64,000 nt of DNA from Chlamydomonas reinhardtii. Its lineage: Eukaryota; Chlorophyta; Chlorophyceae; Chlamydomonadales; Chlamydomonadaceae. How positions within the stretch are numbered: the first letter of the stretch is position 1; the number at the start of each line of letters is the position of its first letter. Both the position numbers and the translations under genes were made by a program. This document shows positions 27,261 to 39,753 of this stretch, piece after piece. Below the pieces are notes generated by a model that saw only the letters and a program-made list of their open reading frames with translations, did no database searches and was not told the origin of the DNA. The DNA is taken from NCBI RefSeq assembly GCF_000002595.2, contig NC_057006.1, positions 4,881,356 through 4,945,355 on the forward strand, read 5' to 3'.

Positions 27261-29843
27261 CTGCAAGGTTTGTAGGTATTTGGGATAGGGGGAGGGAGGC
27301 GAGCAGAGGCCTAGAGCCAACGGGGGCGTCCGGGCGCGGTCAATGGGTAAAACTGACAGGACCAAGAAGCAGGCCTCGGGTAGGGGAAAGGTCGCCGGGG
27401 CGCCTAGCGTGGGAGTTTCCTTCTTGAAGCTGAGTCTTGGGCTGTTTTGGATGTGCAACGAGCTTCCTCCTTCGCGAGTCCTACCTCGCGCCAGCGATTC
27501 TGCGCCGTGCAGACCGCAGAACTCATCCCCAACGATCACCAGGGTCTCTACATTATTATTATGCTGCCAGGGTATATGGTCAAAATGGACCTTTGAAAAC
27601 GACCCTGGGTCGGCCTGACGTACTCTCTGGATACTGCGTTTGGCCGCCCGCGAGTTCGCGAGATGGAAAGCCCCGGTTACACAGACCGCCAAAGTCGCGC
27701 CCGTTTGGCGAGCTTGCCACTGGAGCGCAATTTCATTGTTTTGCCATACTTCCTCAATTATGCGATTTGCGAGCCGCGAACTCGTGCAGACCAAAGCCCG
27801 TCTTGCACAGTTTTCCCCAGTTCTAGGGCGTGCCCATTATAGGTGCGGGGAAAGAAAATCATTTACAGGCAGTGTCCATTGCGAGCGAATATGGAAGCGA
27901 GCGTTTTCGTGAGGTTCTGGATTTCGCTTCCGTTTTTGTTGGAACTTCGGTACGCAATGCACTTGTGGGTTTGTCTTATGAGCCTTTAATTTGTGGCAAT
28001 TCAAAAATTCGAAAAACCTTGCAATCGGTCGGACTCAGTGCCGCGACCACGCAAATTCCCTACATCCCTAGACACATTCACACGTCACTATTGATCCTTA
28101 GCATACGTTTAGCCTTTGGACTGGGGCTCAGAGCGTTCCGCGCCGGAAGTGCATTGGTAAATGTGCTAACGCAGTCGCGCTCACCAGGACGGAGCATGTG
28201 AACCCGAAAGCTTCCCGAATGGTTGCATAAGAATGGCTGCTTCTCGTGCCTGTCCAGAGCCCTCCGGGTGGCTGGGGAAATGCCCCAGGACGCTCCAGCA
28301 TGCGACATGCGTGCGACATGTGACACTTCTGACGTTCTTCGGCCTAGCCATGTCATATCCTTAGACGACAACGAACATGCCAACTCTGCAGCGGGACCTA
28401 CAACACTGCCTGTGCAAGAGTGTGAGCCGGCACGAGACCCATGGCCGAGCCCCCACAGCCACAACCGCCAACCGCCCCACGTGCCTCCCCTTGCCCCGCC
28501 GACCGAGAAGCAGCACACCCAGACCGAGATCTTTATCATGCCCAGAATCCGGTCGCAGCACGAAGCTAACGAGCTTGGAACCGCCTCGGGGAGTGAATGT
28601 ACAGCTCGCTATACTCTGGGCCGGATGCATTTAAACACTAGCGCTTACAAAAAAATTGCATCTTTATACAGAACTCTGCTGCAGGTAGCGCGCCCTGGTT
28701 GGAATTCTGGTCTGGGCTGGGCCCCACAGTGGCTGGGCCCCTTGGGGCCGGGAGAGAATGCGTGCATGCAACATCATCAGCAGCCAGGGCCGCGCAATAC
28801 CACCGCCCTCGTCACTTCCCACGCCAGCCATGGCAGTAAGCGTTTGCATACTTGTAGGTGCTTGTCGGGTGGTAGTGTCAGGAAGCGCAGGTTACCGGTT
28901 TCCCACCGCACACACTCCCGCGCCACAATCCGGTACTTTGATTGGCCTTCGTGCCACACCTCTAAACATATGCCCCCAACCTGTTGCAATACAGATGTCG
29001 GCTTGTCGCCTACCGCTGCAGCCCACGCTTTGAGGAGGCGCGCGGTCGCCAAGAGCCACACGTGTCGCTTCGGCACAGCCTTGTACCGCGATGCTGACAC
29101 ACACATACCCACACATACACACACATACACACACAAATCCTTCTCAACTCCAGACAACCACAGGCACCCTGACTATCGCTACATGGCATCGGTGTGGTAC
29201 GCTTCGTAGACGACACCGCAACCTGGTACGTACGTCCTGCCCCAAGCCGGCCGCATTCGCCTATTGGAAGCAACCCCGTCCACGTCACCTCTGCGCCTCC
29301 AGTCAGTCCGAAATTTGTGACTGTGCTTACCGTATAACTCAACAGCGCTTCCAACCAGCCCTCCCATGTATGCAGGCGCCAGGTGCCAACCGATTCCGCA
29401 GCGTTGCTGTGTACCGTACCCATGTACGCCTTTCACTGAATTGTCCCAGCAATCCACATGCCCAGTGTTGCCCATTCCTCCATCCTCATCTGTCCTTAGC
29501 CCGCTTGACCCCCCTTCACCTCGGCGCCCGCCCATCGGCGCTGGCGGCGCATCTCTCAGTTGTCATTGACCCCCCACTGGCCCCTGCCGCCTTGCCCTCG
29601 CTTCCCTTGCCCATCGGCGCCCGCACTGTACTGTCCTGTACTGGCCCCAGCAGGACTGCCCCCCGCCGGGCTCCGCCCCACGCCCGCAGCCAGGCATCGC
29701 CACGGCGGAAGAAGCCGTACCGCTTGCGTCACACATTCTCTGCCGCTAGCTTAAAGCAGATAGGCAGCAGCCGTTGCCAGCTTGGACGGACCTCGTCACC
29801 GCACCCACGCACACGGTATCACTCCGTGCAGCTGCTGAATCTA
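27261..29843. other. region between BTB and LRR genes
   Basis: The left part must hold the 5' exon(s) and promoter of the minus-strand BTB gene. The right part holds the 3' UTR of the LRR gene. Open frames at about 27830-28200 and 28223-29209 (plus) lack domains and good starts. A short (CA)-rich tract lies near 29091-29135. No other gene seen. Confidence 0.45.
28645..28649 (-). promoter_or_regulatory. possible TGTAA poly(A) signal of LRR gene
   Basis: TGTAA on the minus strand about 1.2 kb downstream of the LRR stop. The distance is long, so an unseen alternative signal is possible. Confidence 0.25.
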
Positions 29844-30784
29844 TCAGCAGTATGAGTCGTTGGATGTTGTTGTGCAATAGTCGGAGTCGTCATCGTAATC
29901 CTTGAAGCCGTACCGGTAGTAGCCATCATCGGAGTCATAGCCATACGTATCGCCGCTGCTGCTTCCATCCGTGAATTCAATGTTTGACCACAGCTCCCGG
30001 ACGTCGCGGTCCAACTCCAGCAGCCGCTGCAGCAGCCCCAGCGCCTCCTCGCTCACCCGGCTGCCCCCGCACAGCGGAGCTGGAGCCGGGTCTCCGATGC
30101 TGCTACTGCCGCCGCTGCTACTGCCGCCGCCACTACCGCCGCCGCCACCTGCGCCTCCACTGCTGGTGGCGCCTGCTGCTCCAGACCGGGCCCACAAGTC
30201 TTTGAGCACCTGTGGCCGAAGCGCGGAAAGGCAGGGCAATGGCATGAGACGCTGCAGATTTGCAGAGTGCGAATAAGATCAGGAACTGACTTTGGTGTTT
30301 CAACAAGTATGCCCTCACCTGAAGAACCTGCGACTCGAGCATGCGTTCAGAGGACCGGCCAGCATCCGGCGGAACTTGAATCGCCGAGAAGCGGCGGGTC
30401 GCGCCTTCAGCTGCAGCAGGCACCATCGCGGCCAGCGTCGCCGCGTCCGCCTCCGAGCGGCATTTCAGCAGTAGCATACCTGCCGCTGGCGCCGCCACGT
30501 GCATGCTGTCAAGGGTGTAGCTGTAAACCCTGAGAGGCAGTTCCTCACACGCAAGGGCCGGCCCCGGGGCTGCTGGCGTCACTGCTGGCTGCGACCCAGC
30601 AGCCCCAGGGGCGGCGAAGCCCGAGTGGAGCATGTCCTCCAGCCAGTCACGCCAACTCGCGTCATCCATGTCTGCAAAACGGCCGCTGCGTTCCAGGACA
30701 GGTGGAAGCGTGCTTCGCAGAAGCAACAGGCCTGGCGGCAGTGGATGCATGCCGTAGCCGCCGCCTCCGCCGCCGCAGCCACCG

Positions 30785-30840
<56 letters not shown>

Positions 30841-32394
30841 CGCCGCGCCCTCGCGCCCGCCACTGCGATCGGCAACGATGGCGGCGCCACCTCCCGCCGC
30901 CGCCGCTGCCTCGGCACCGCTGGCGAGCGCCGCCTCCGCCCACAGCCGCTCCACCGCCTCCCGCAGCACCTCCCCCGGACTGGCGGTGTCCAGGTGCAGC
31001 AGCTGCCCGGCGCCACCAAAGCTGGCCGCCGTCCCGGCAGCGCCGCCGCTGCCGTCCCCACCTCCGGTGCCACCCAGCAGGTCAAGCTGCTGCAGCATGA
31101 GCCCCAACTCCCGCCCACCCGGCCCCCGAGCAGCTGCGCCGGTAGCTGCGGCTGCCGCCGCCATCTCTGCTGTGTCGCTGGGGCCAAGCACTGCGTCGCG
31201 GCACGGCAAAGCGCCGTGCTTCAGCTCCAGCACACGCGGCAGCCCCATCAGTCGTACCGCCGACAGCACCTCGGCCGGCCGGTCTGAAGTGATGTCAGAA
31301 GGCAGGCGCTCCAAATCCACCAGCGCGCAGCGGGCCAGCAGCCGCGGCAGGGCGGCCTCGGACCACAGCCCACTGCCTGCCAGCTCCCAGGCATTCCACT
31401 GGTTGCGGATGAGCAGCTTGGGGATGCTCTGCTGCTGCAGGCTGTCCGCTGCTGCCAGGAGCGCCGACACCAGCAGCGGCTCATTGCGCTTGGTCTCTTC
31501 CATGAAGAGCTGCACGCAGCTCATTATGCCGGGGCTGGCCGCCGCCGTCTCGGGTACGTCTACATCGTCCACGCCGATGACTGGCGCGAATCCCACCTCA
31601 AGCACCGGCTCCTGTCGGACGGTGTCAATGAAACCCAGCAGCACCAGGGTGCGCAACTGGGTCGGGCGATGGCTGACCAGCAGCTTGGTCAACAGCCGCC
31701 CGCCACCACGGCGCTGGAAGAAGCTGCCGGCCAGCGTGAGGCGCTCCAGCCGCTGCAGCTGCGCCAGGCCCTCCAGCGCGGCGCGGGCGTTGGCGGCACT
31801 GCAGCTGGCCGACACCTTGCCAAGGGCGAGCTCTCGCAGCCGGGGGCAGGCAGCCAGCGCGCCAAGGCCGGCGACGTCAGTCCCCGTCACTCGCTCCAGA
31901 GTCAGCCGCTGCAGAGCCGACATGCCGGCGCCTAACGGGCTGCAGATGCCGTCCGGCTGCTTGTGGCGTGTGACGCCCGCGTTCCATGCCAGCTTCAACT
32001 CCTCCAGACACGGGAGGTGCGCCACCACCCCCTCTGCGAAGTGCCGCTGATCGGACGCATAGCCGCTGATAGCGAGGTGCGTAATCCGCGCCATTGCTTC
32101 CGGTGTGGTGCCAGCCAGCGCGCAGGTCATTGGGTCGTAATGGTAGGAGGCGCCGTGCACGTCTAGTCGGCTGCAGCGAACGAACTTCGCGAGAGGCGAG
32201 GCGCGCCCGGGCTGCTGATGTGCGGGAGGCTGCAAGCGCACATGCGTGATGGTGCTGTCATGGAACTGCTGCAGCTCGCGGCAGGCGAGGCGGCAGCCGG
32301 CGAGCCTCCGCAAAAACGTCTCGCCGAAGACCTCTGCCCGCCCGTCCACCGGCAGCGCCCGCAGCACGTCTAGCAGCGTGTTTGCATACTCCAT
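29844..32394 (-). CDS. leucine-rich-repeat protein with poly-Ser run and acidic Tyr/Asp tail
   Basis: Two coding exons, 30319-32394 and 29844-30209, join in frame to 813 aa. The start ATG 32394 (MEYANTLLDVLRALPVDGRA) lies just after a good acceptor, so a 5' UTR intron is likely. The N-terminus resembles the F-box-like heads of algal LRR proteins (FLRRLAGCRLACRELQQF). Leucine-rich repeats follow (MSALQRLTLERVTGTDVAGL, LAACPRLRELALGKVSASCS, LAQLQRLERLTLAGSFFQRR). Then come a long Ala/Gly-rich part and a pure Ser run coded by (AGC)n. The C-terminal exon is Ser/Gly-rich and ends in an acidic Tyr/Asp segment (YDSDDGYYRYGFKDYDDDSD). A protein-interaction role is likely; the partner is unknown. Confidence 0.85.
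30787..30839. repeat. coding (CTG/CAG)n trinucleotide repeat
   Basis: About 17 perfect units, read on the minus strand as AGC codons giving a serine run in the LRR protein. Confidence 0.95.
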
Positions 32395-33427
32395 TGTGGC
32401 CTGTAAGAATGTACAAGTAAGCAAATGCGTTCGTTACGTTGCTCCTGAAGATACAAGGTGCCAAAAAATTATAGGGGCGTCGTGATGGACCACGCACGGC
32501 CCACCGATCCCGCCACACAAGGGCACGCACAAGCACGCACGCACGCATGGCGCCGACGTTGCTCTGCGCACCGCACCTGCAGCCCCTCCAGCAGCCCTAC
32601 TGCTGCGCCAGAAAGGGCCGCCACCTGCCCCGCCATTCCACAGACCCCTGCACGACTCACGCGCACCAGTTCGGGATAGATGCGGTGCAAAGGCTAAGCC
32701 AGACGAGCACAGTTACGCCGAACGGTCGCTTGGGCCCCATGCATGCCAGACCCCACCACCGACCTATCCCGCTGACCCACCTGCTCAAGCGTGTGCACAC
32801 GCACGCCACTGCACCACTCCCGGCCGCCAGCGCACCAGCCAGATTGCATTGGTTACATGAGGGACCTGCTGACGCAGTTCACGAGCCAGTGATGACGTGG
32901 ACAAGTGTTCCCCGGTCACGATGCCGACCGTTACCGATCACATGGGCCGAGTTGGCCACCCCGCACCCCTGGCCGCGGCCCCTTCCCCTCGCCCGGGTGG
33001 AAGTTTCAGGGATGGACTGCAGGTCACCAGCATACAGTATGTACCTCACACACTCTCCCCGCCACACTACGTTAGTTGCTGCACTGCTTGTGTATAGCAC
33101 CTCCCATCTTCCATTACACACGCCGTGACTTCGGCAGTCCTTGGCGGCGCAGCGGTGGCATCCTTCGCACCGCAATATCCTGCCCCGAACATGCGCCTGA
33201 TTGGCCTGGATACCTGCAACTGCTGCCCCACTGGAATCGCACCACGCGCAGACTTAGCACATCAGCCTGCGAAGCGTCAATCACAGCTACCTCTCTCTCA
33301 CATTCGAGGCCAGCCCGGTCGCTCTCGGGTTCACATACACTGTCAAGCGTAAACACATACGCAAACACCATCCACGCTATCTAACCACGCCACATAAAGC
33401 AGCCAACGTCATCGCCGCGACCCCGCC

Positions 33428-33432
33428 TTACA
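33428..33432 (-). promoter_or_regulatory. TGTAA poly(A) signal of EamA transporter gene
   Basis: Minus-strand TGTAA about 500 nt downstream of the stop at 33928-33930; a second one is at 33114-33118. Confidence 0.45.
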
Positions 33433-33599
33433 AACCCACCAACCGCACCCCATTCACATGCATGCAGCGCTCAGAGCCCGGCTCCGCGCGCGCAACCACT
33501 CGACTGCACAGCAATGCGCACAGCTAGCAGCTGTTGACGATTTGGTCACGTGCGCGCGCGCTTCCACCGGCCTCGACAGTCGTCAGGCGGCACTACGCC

Positions 33600-33601
<2 letters not shown>

Positions 33602-33675
<74 letters not shown>

Positions 33676-33680
33676 CACAC
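33602..33680. repeat. (CA)n microsatellite
   Basis: Near-perfect (AC)n with one AG interruption near 33668, in the probable 3' UTR of the EamA transporter gene (TG orientation in the transcript). Confidence 0.95.
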
Positions 33681-33927
33681 CTGCCTATTGATATCATCGC
33701 CGGCCCCATCCCACACCCCTTCCCTGATGCACACCGCGAACCCTGTGCCCGGCCTGGAGCCCCGCGTCGCCGCCGGCATCACCATAACCCCAAGCCCCCT
33801 ACCCCAGCAATCGCCGGTCGCATGCAGGTCTGTCCAGCTCTGTCTCGGCTCCACACACCCTGCCTACCAGGCTATGCCTCTCTCCCAGTCCACGCCTCCC
33901 GCACACACGGCGCATGCACGCGCACCC

Positions 33928-36900
33928 TCACGTGAGCAGTGACGCCAGCAGTGAGGCGCCAAGCATGACTGCGCCGCCCAGCCAGGCCAGGGGGCCCATG
34001 GACTCGCCCGGCAGCAGCAGGCCGGCCATCAGCGCGGCCCACAGCGGCGTGCTGCTAAACAGGACCTGCAGGGGTGGAGGGTGGAGAGGGGGGTTTACAT
34101 TCATAATCATTAAAGAAATGTAGGCGTAGCCAGGAACAGTATTATAGCAGACGGGGGGGAGGCGGGGGGAGGGAGGGTCACAGGCATGGCCAGTCAGGCA
34201 AGGGCTGGCGGAGGCCCTCACGCGGCTGTGGCGCTCCCCCAACACATGGCAGCGACAACGCGCACACGGCCACAATAACGTGATCTCCGCCGCCCTCCCT
34301 GTCCCTCTCCTCCCTCTCCCCCGCCTCCCTCTCCCTCTGCCTCTGCCTCCCTTCCCACCCGCCCTCCACTTAGCCTCCCGCGCTGCCTCACCTGCGCCTG
34401 CGCGGGCGGCACAATGGTCTGCCCCAGCACTTGCAGGTAGCTGGACAGCGCGCCCGGGCCCAGGCCCGCCCACAGCAGCAGTGCCGCGGTGGTGTGGTTG
34501 CGCAGCAGCAGCCCCAGCTCCAGGTAGTCGCCCAGGCCGGCGCCGGGGGAGCCTTTGGGGGAGGGAAGGGCAGGGGCAGGGGGGAAAGGCGGGCGGGGAG
34601 GCAGGAAGGAGGTAAGGGAGAGAGGCGGCAGTGATGGAGTGGGAGGTAGCTGGAAGGAGGGGCGGGAACTTGGTACAGTGGGAGAGAGCTAGGGTGGTCA
34701 GCGGCATGGTGGCAGCCCAACCTCCAACCTTTGTACGCTTTTGTGCAAATCGCTGAGCCCGTCGCACGCCGCGCCCCCGGGCTCACTCATGATCTCCGCC
34801 AGCAGCCACAGCAGTGCCAGGCCGGCGTACGTGATGGCCGCCGCCGCCGCCAGCTGCAGCGGCGGGAAGCGCGCCGAGTGCACGCCCAGCCGCACCGTCA
34901 CCATGCCCCACACCAGGCAGCTGGCCAGGATGTACAACACACCCATGGCCTGGCCCGCCACCGCCGCCTCGGCCTCGGCGCTACTGCTAATGCCACTGCT
35001 GCTACTGCCAAACGCGCTGCTAGCAGCTGTAGCCGAGGCCGCGGCCGTGCCCAGGGCCCCCTCACCCGACAGCAACCGCCGGGCCAGGTCTGTGCCGGCG
35101 GTGGCCGCCAGCGATACCGACTCGGTCAACAGGTCGCCGCTGCCACTGCCATCTCCGGTACTAGGACCGCCAACACCGCCGCCGCCGCTGCTGTCATCTC
35201 TGCCGCCAGCCGCCGCCGCCGCCGCCGCCGCCTGCTGCACCTGGTCCAGGGCCACCATGCCGCCGCCCGCCGCGCCGGCGGCACACGCCAGCCACACCAG
35301 CGGCCCCACCCTGCCGCCGCCCGCCACCACCAGCAGCGGCGTAATCAGCGCTGTGGCCTGCATGAGGAAGGCAGCGCGGGTGGCGCTGATGCGCTGGTAG
35401 CCCCAAGCGCCCAGTGCCCCGGCGGCGGTGTTGTAGCAACCCAGCTCCATGCCCGCCGCCGCCAGGCTACGCGCCGGCGCCGTCAGCGCCGCCAGTCGCC
35501 AGCCGCCGCCGCCGCAGCAGCCGCCGCCGGCGGATGCGGATGCGGCGGCGTCCCAGCCATCGGGCCCGGCGAACGCGCCGCCGCCGCTGAGGCTGCGGCG
35601 GCGTGGCGTGCCGCCCCCCTCCGCGCCCCCGCCCAGCCCGCCGCTGTGCGTGGTGCCGAGCTTGTTGGGCCTCGGGCTCGTGCTGCTCCCCAGTGCGGCC
35701 GGCCGCAGCGGAGACGCCAAGATGCCATCTAGCGACGGCCGACCCGGGCCCAGTCCAGCAGCAGCGGCGGCGCCGTTGAGGAGGTGGTGTCCTGGCGGCG
35801 CGCCCGCCGAGGTGAACACGCCCTCTGGCGCCGCACCGCCCGCCAGCCTGCTGACCCCTGCCCCTGCCCCCGGCCCCGCCCCTGCTCCTGCCCCTGCGCC
35901 TGCCTCCGGCCCCAGCGCCGCCTCCACCAGCGCTGTGGTCCGCTGCGCCCGCTCCACGTCCACATCCACATCCGCGTCCAGCGCCCCCGCGGCGCCCCCC
36001 GCCTGGCCCTGGTGCACGCGGCTGTGGTGCACCTGGTGGCGGTGGTGCAGCCCGCCGCGGACCTCCGGCTCCGCCGCCAGCAGCGCCGCCAGCGCCCCGT
36101 CGCCGCCGCCGCCGTCCGTGATGCGCTGCAGCGCCAACCGCATGCCGCCGCCGCCGCCCAGCGCGCCGCCGCCGGCCGCGTGCATGCCGCTGGCCAGCAG
36201 CACCTCCGCCTCCACCGCCTCGCTGCCACGTGCACTGCCGCTCTTGTCCTTGGCGTGAAGCCCCGGCCCCGGCCCCGGCCCTGCCGCTGCACCCACGTCT
36301 CGCAGCCATCGCCACAAGGAACCCAGCAGCCCGCCGCCGCCGGCACTGCCTCGGCCGCCCGCCGCGCCGTCTCCCACTGTTACCTCCACCTCAGCCGCCA
36401 CTCCTGCTGCTGCACCCAGCGGCTGCGCCCTGCGCCTCCCATTGGCCCCGGCGGCCGCCTCCGTTCCAGCCGCTGCGCCGCCCGGCTGTAGCTGCTGCAG
36501 CTGCTCGTGCTGTAGATGCTGCTGCTGCGGCTGCTGCTGCTCCATTGCGCTGCCCAGCAGTCCCACCACGAGGAACAGCGCTGTGGACACGGCGATGCAG
36601 GCGGTGACCAGCGCGGCGGAGGGCGGCGCCGGCAGCAGGAACAGGTACTTCATGGTGGGGCCGCCGCTGGCCCACAGCACCGCAGTCACAAGCAGGATGC
36701 CGGCGCCGTAAGCCTGCGCGTGTGGTGGTGGTGAGGTGAGGTGGGGTGTGGGGGAGGAGTGGTGCGGTGGTGGTGAGGTGTGGGGGAGGTAGTGGAAATG
36801 GGCTGGGGCTGGGGCTGGGGCCGATGAACGGGAGGCAAAACTGCTGCACTGCAACTGCAGGAGCAGGCGCTTGCGGTCATGGGCCCATGGCGTACGTTCT

Positions 36901-37201
36901 TGTGCTTGTGTGCACATGTATGCGGCGTGCGGTTGGTCTTCATGTGGCGTGGCGTGCAGGCGCGACTGACAGCCTGGATTGCATGGCGATAGCGGGGCTG
37001 CGTTGGTTGCTGCGCTGTCATCGGTGTCAGACGTTTCACTGCTTGCGCTGCAACACCCCCACCCCGCCCCGCGCTTGCCCTGGCGCCCGACTACCCCACC
37101 TGTCGCAGTCGGCCTTTCAGGCCTGCAGCGACGTGCGTGCCTGCATGGCCGCCGCTGCTGCTGCCGCTGCCGGCCGCGGTGCCGCCTGCGTCGTTGGGCA
37201 T
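33928..37201 (-). CDS. EamA/DMT-superfamily transporter with large low-complexity insertion
   Basis: Drug/metabolite transporter family protein, ten-helix EamA type; substrate unknown. Exons (minus): 37100-37201, 34787-36713, 34392-34552 and 33928-34065, in frame for 775 aa (plain EamA proteins are about 300-400). Helices 1-2 are at about residues 35-90 (GILLVTAVLWASGGPTMKYL ... STALFLVVGLLGSAM). An insertion of about 350 residues follows, rich in Gln, Gly, Ala and Pro. Then comes the first EamA repeat core (ATRAAFLMQATALITPLLVV), a shorter Ala/Ser/Gly insertion, and a second repeat. The last exon ends with the canonical EamA tail (LFSSTPLWAALMAGLLLPGE ... LGGAVMLGASLLASLLT). It starts at ATG 37201; an in-frame non-ATG extension exists. 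Head to head with the DUF1517-like gene, 538 bp apart. Confidence 0.87.
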
Positions 37202-37739
37202 GGCCCCTGGCCGGGCTGAGACGGCCCCACGAACCCCCGGCTGTGTCTCCCTAGAAATGCTAGGGAGACGCGTCCGAGTCAGAATCACGTAGCTTCCTCC
37301 ATCGCCAGCGAAGGCTGCACAGCGCACGCGCTGGACTTGTCTTTATTTTGGACTGTTTGCAGCTCACGCACCGCCTCTTGAGGTAGCCAGGTCACTTTAT
37401 TATTGTGTGGGTGCAAATGGCATCAAATGTTTGTAAAGAAAGAGTAAATACGGAAGGCGTGTTTCCCCCGCCTTTTGCCACCTTGTCCTGAGCGCTAAGA
37501 GCTGCGTCTGTGGCAAATGCCTATTAATACGATTTATTTCCTGTCAACCTGAACCAACTGCGACACCCGCCTGCATGCACTATGGAACAACTAGGGACCA
37601 CTCGCTGGTGCGTTGCATGGGCGACCGACCTGAGCCCCCTATTAAACTCCGAGTTTTCGACTAGCTCAGCCTACCTTACAACTAAGTGCGCGTACACCAA
37701 TACCCTACCTTACCACTTCTTTTTCTCAGTAAAGCGAAA
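37202..37739. promoter_or_regulatory. shared 5' region of EamA and DUF1517-like genes
   Basis: 538 bp between divergent start codons. It is AT-richer than the exons, particularly 37380-37560. No element recognised with confidence. Confidence 0.5.
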
Positions 37740-38751
37740 ATGCTGCTGAAGCGTGCTCCTATTGTCGCTGCCCCCCGCGTGGCTCGCCGCGCGGTGGTGG
37801 TCAAGGCTCAGCAGGACGACTCTCCCAACCCTATCCAGAAGATGGCCCTGCCTCTGGCCTCGATGGTCGCCGCTGCCCTCATCGCTGGTGCCGCGATGCC
37901 GGAGGATGCTCTGGCTGCCTCCTCCCGCTCCGGTGGCCGCGTGGGTGGCTCCAGCGGCTTCTCTGCTCGCAAGGCGCCCGCCCCGTCGCGCAACGTTCAG
38001 ACCCAGGCTGCGTAAGTCGCGACACCGAGGATCTTCCAGCGGACCTTTCTCGACTGGCCGGGGTTGGAGGTCGTAGGAGGTTGCATTGGCCAGGGCAAAC
38101 GTGGCGAACTCGCCGCTGGGTCGCGCTTATTACCGTCATTTAGCTGCGGTTGAGATACCGGAAGCTATGCTTGCGCGGCTTGTCGTCCTTCATCGTCAAC
38201 GTGGCGTCTCTGCCCTGATTCCCATTCGTTTGACCTGCTCTAACGATAGTGTTCCCGGTCTTCTTGCATATTTGCCGCAGCCCTACCGTGAACAACACCA
38301 CCGTGGTGAGTAGATGGGACGTGGAGGTCACCGCGGATGTGCAACGCCACGTCGCTTCCGGACTGGCTACGTCGGGCTTTTTTCAGGCACCATGTTTTCG
38401 GGCAAATGATAATGCGACTGTTTGAACTTGGCACCCGTTGTGTTAGTACAGTGAGTCCAGCAGCGCAAGTCCGCGTTCGGCCGCTCACCCCTCCTGCGGC
38501 GCTGTGTGCACACACAGGTCGTCGCCTCGCCCCCCGTGTTCAGCCCCTTCGGCTTCTCGCCCTTCGGCGGCTTCGGCTTCGGGTTCGGCATGCCCGTCTT
38601 CATGCCCGTCGGTGGCGGCTTCTTCAGCGGCCTGATCGGCCTGATGTTCGTGACCCTGCTGTTCAGCGTGGTCTTCAACGTCATCCGCGGCGTCGCGTCG
38701 GCTTCGCAGAAGGCTCAGAACAAGAAGGATGACCAGTGGGGCGACCTCTAA
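37740..38751 (+). CDS. plastid (thylakoid) DUF1517-like membrane protein
   Basis: Two exons, 37740-38011 and 38544-38751, in frame for 159 aa. The donor is GC|GTAAGT; the acceptor ends a pyrimidine-rich tract at 38543. Residues 1-23 (MLLKRAPIVAAPRVARRAVV) look like a chloroplast transit peptide. Residues 36-59 are hydrophobic and end in ALA, as in thylakoid-transfer or membrane signals. The next part (SSRSGGRVGGSSGFSARKAP) matches the SGGRxGGSxF start of DUF1517 proteins. A Phe/Gly-rich stretch and one hydrophobic segment (GLIGLMFVTLLFSVVFNVIR) follow, then a charged tail. It lacks the rest of DUF1517, so it is a short member. Codon use is strongly biased to C/G, suggesting high expression. 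Function unknown. Confidence 0.85.
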
Positions 38752-39753
38752 GCGCGCTCGCGGCTGCGCTACACAGTGTATGAGGCGCTGGAATGCGCGG
38801 CCGGCGCTTTGTGGAGGCAGCTAGTGCAGCGGCCCTGCGGGCGCTGGCGGAGAGCGGACGTTGCACAAAGCGGGTGGGCCTGTGTTGGCAGGCCTGAACG
38901 GTATAGACCGAGCGTCATTCAATGCGAGAGGAGTGTGTTAGGAGAGGGTTGCGTGGGCCGCGCTTGTCGGCTGATGGTTGTTATGGTGGTCGAGGCTGGG
39001 GTGTGCTATGCCCCGCTGCCCCGCTTTTGCCGGATCGTTTTGCCGGAATAACGAAATTGTGTGTACAGTGGTGTTATCTGTGACTGGTTTGTTTCTTGGA
39101 GGAGGGAGCTGTGTGGGCCTGACGATACGTGATCAGGGAGATCAAGAAGTCCGGGACGCACAACAGTGGTGATTGCAGACTCGTCTTCCAACTATATTTC
39201 ATGTAAGTCTGCTTTGCATGCGCCCCCAGGGCTCGGAGCACCGCCCACACTAGTGCTACTATCTAACCGCCGTGACCGCCTGACGTAGCCATGGAAGCGT
39301 GGGCTTGCAGCCCCGCATCACTGCCTGCAATAATATCTTAGCAGTGTGAGCCAAGTCCTCCGACAGTCCGAGCTCAGTACAGCAGCATAAAATTTACGAC
39401 GAGAGCAATCATCGATTCACGCTCAGCACCACACCAGTTGCCCCGCAGCGCTTTGCTGGTAGCCCGCTCACACTCTGGTGCGTTCAGGGGAGGTGTGGCA
39501 TTCAGGGGAGCCCCTCCCTTGGGTGCGTTGCTCAGGAACCTCAAGACGCTCACGAGTCCTGCGACAACTCAACAGCGGTAGCGCTGCACCCAACTTGTCG
39601 GCAATAATGCAGCAAAACCTTGGCTACCCCCGTGTCTCGGTACGTGCCATGCAACGGCGGGCGGCGAGGGCGAGTTGCTGACAGTGTCGGCCTGCCCCCC
39701 CGCACTGCAGCCCAGAGCCCTGGTAGGACATGCACAAAACACATCACATCACA
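38752..39753. other. convergent 3' region of DUF1517-like and RbcX genes
   Basis: Holds the 3' UTR of the DUF1517-like gene up to TGTAA at 39202-39206. The 3' UTR of RbcX comes from the other side. No gene seen. Confidence 0.55.
39202..39206 (+). promoter_or_regulatory. TGTAA poly(A) signal of DUF1517-like gene
   Basis: TGTAA 450 nt downstream of the stop at 38749-38751, in sense orientation. Confidence 0.55.

Larger units (their letters stand above)
32395..33927. other. LRR upstream region and EamA transporter 3' UTR
   Basis: The promoter and 5' UTR of the LRR gene are on the left. On the right is the 3' UTR of the EamA gene, with TGTAA (minus) at 33428-33432 and a (CA)n tract at 33602-33680. 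No gene seen. Confidence 0.5.

Noticed and set aside
27830-28200. 123-codon plus-strand open frame
   Set aside because: Starts at a GTG, has no domain, and lies in the probable 5' region of the minus-strand BTB gene.
28223-29209. 328-codon plus-strand open frame
   Set aside because: No ATG at a sensible place, no domain, codon use unlike neighbours, and it overlaps the 3' UTR of the LRR gene on the other strand. Long chance frames are common in GC-rich DNA.
38387-38450. A 64-nt in-frame cassette exon in the DUF1517-like gene
   Set aside because: It has a T-rich acceptor, a GTGAGT donor and a length that would repair the frame to the acceptor at 38517. A better acceptor at 38543 gives a simple two-exon gene in frame, and the cassette has untypical low-GC codons.
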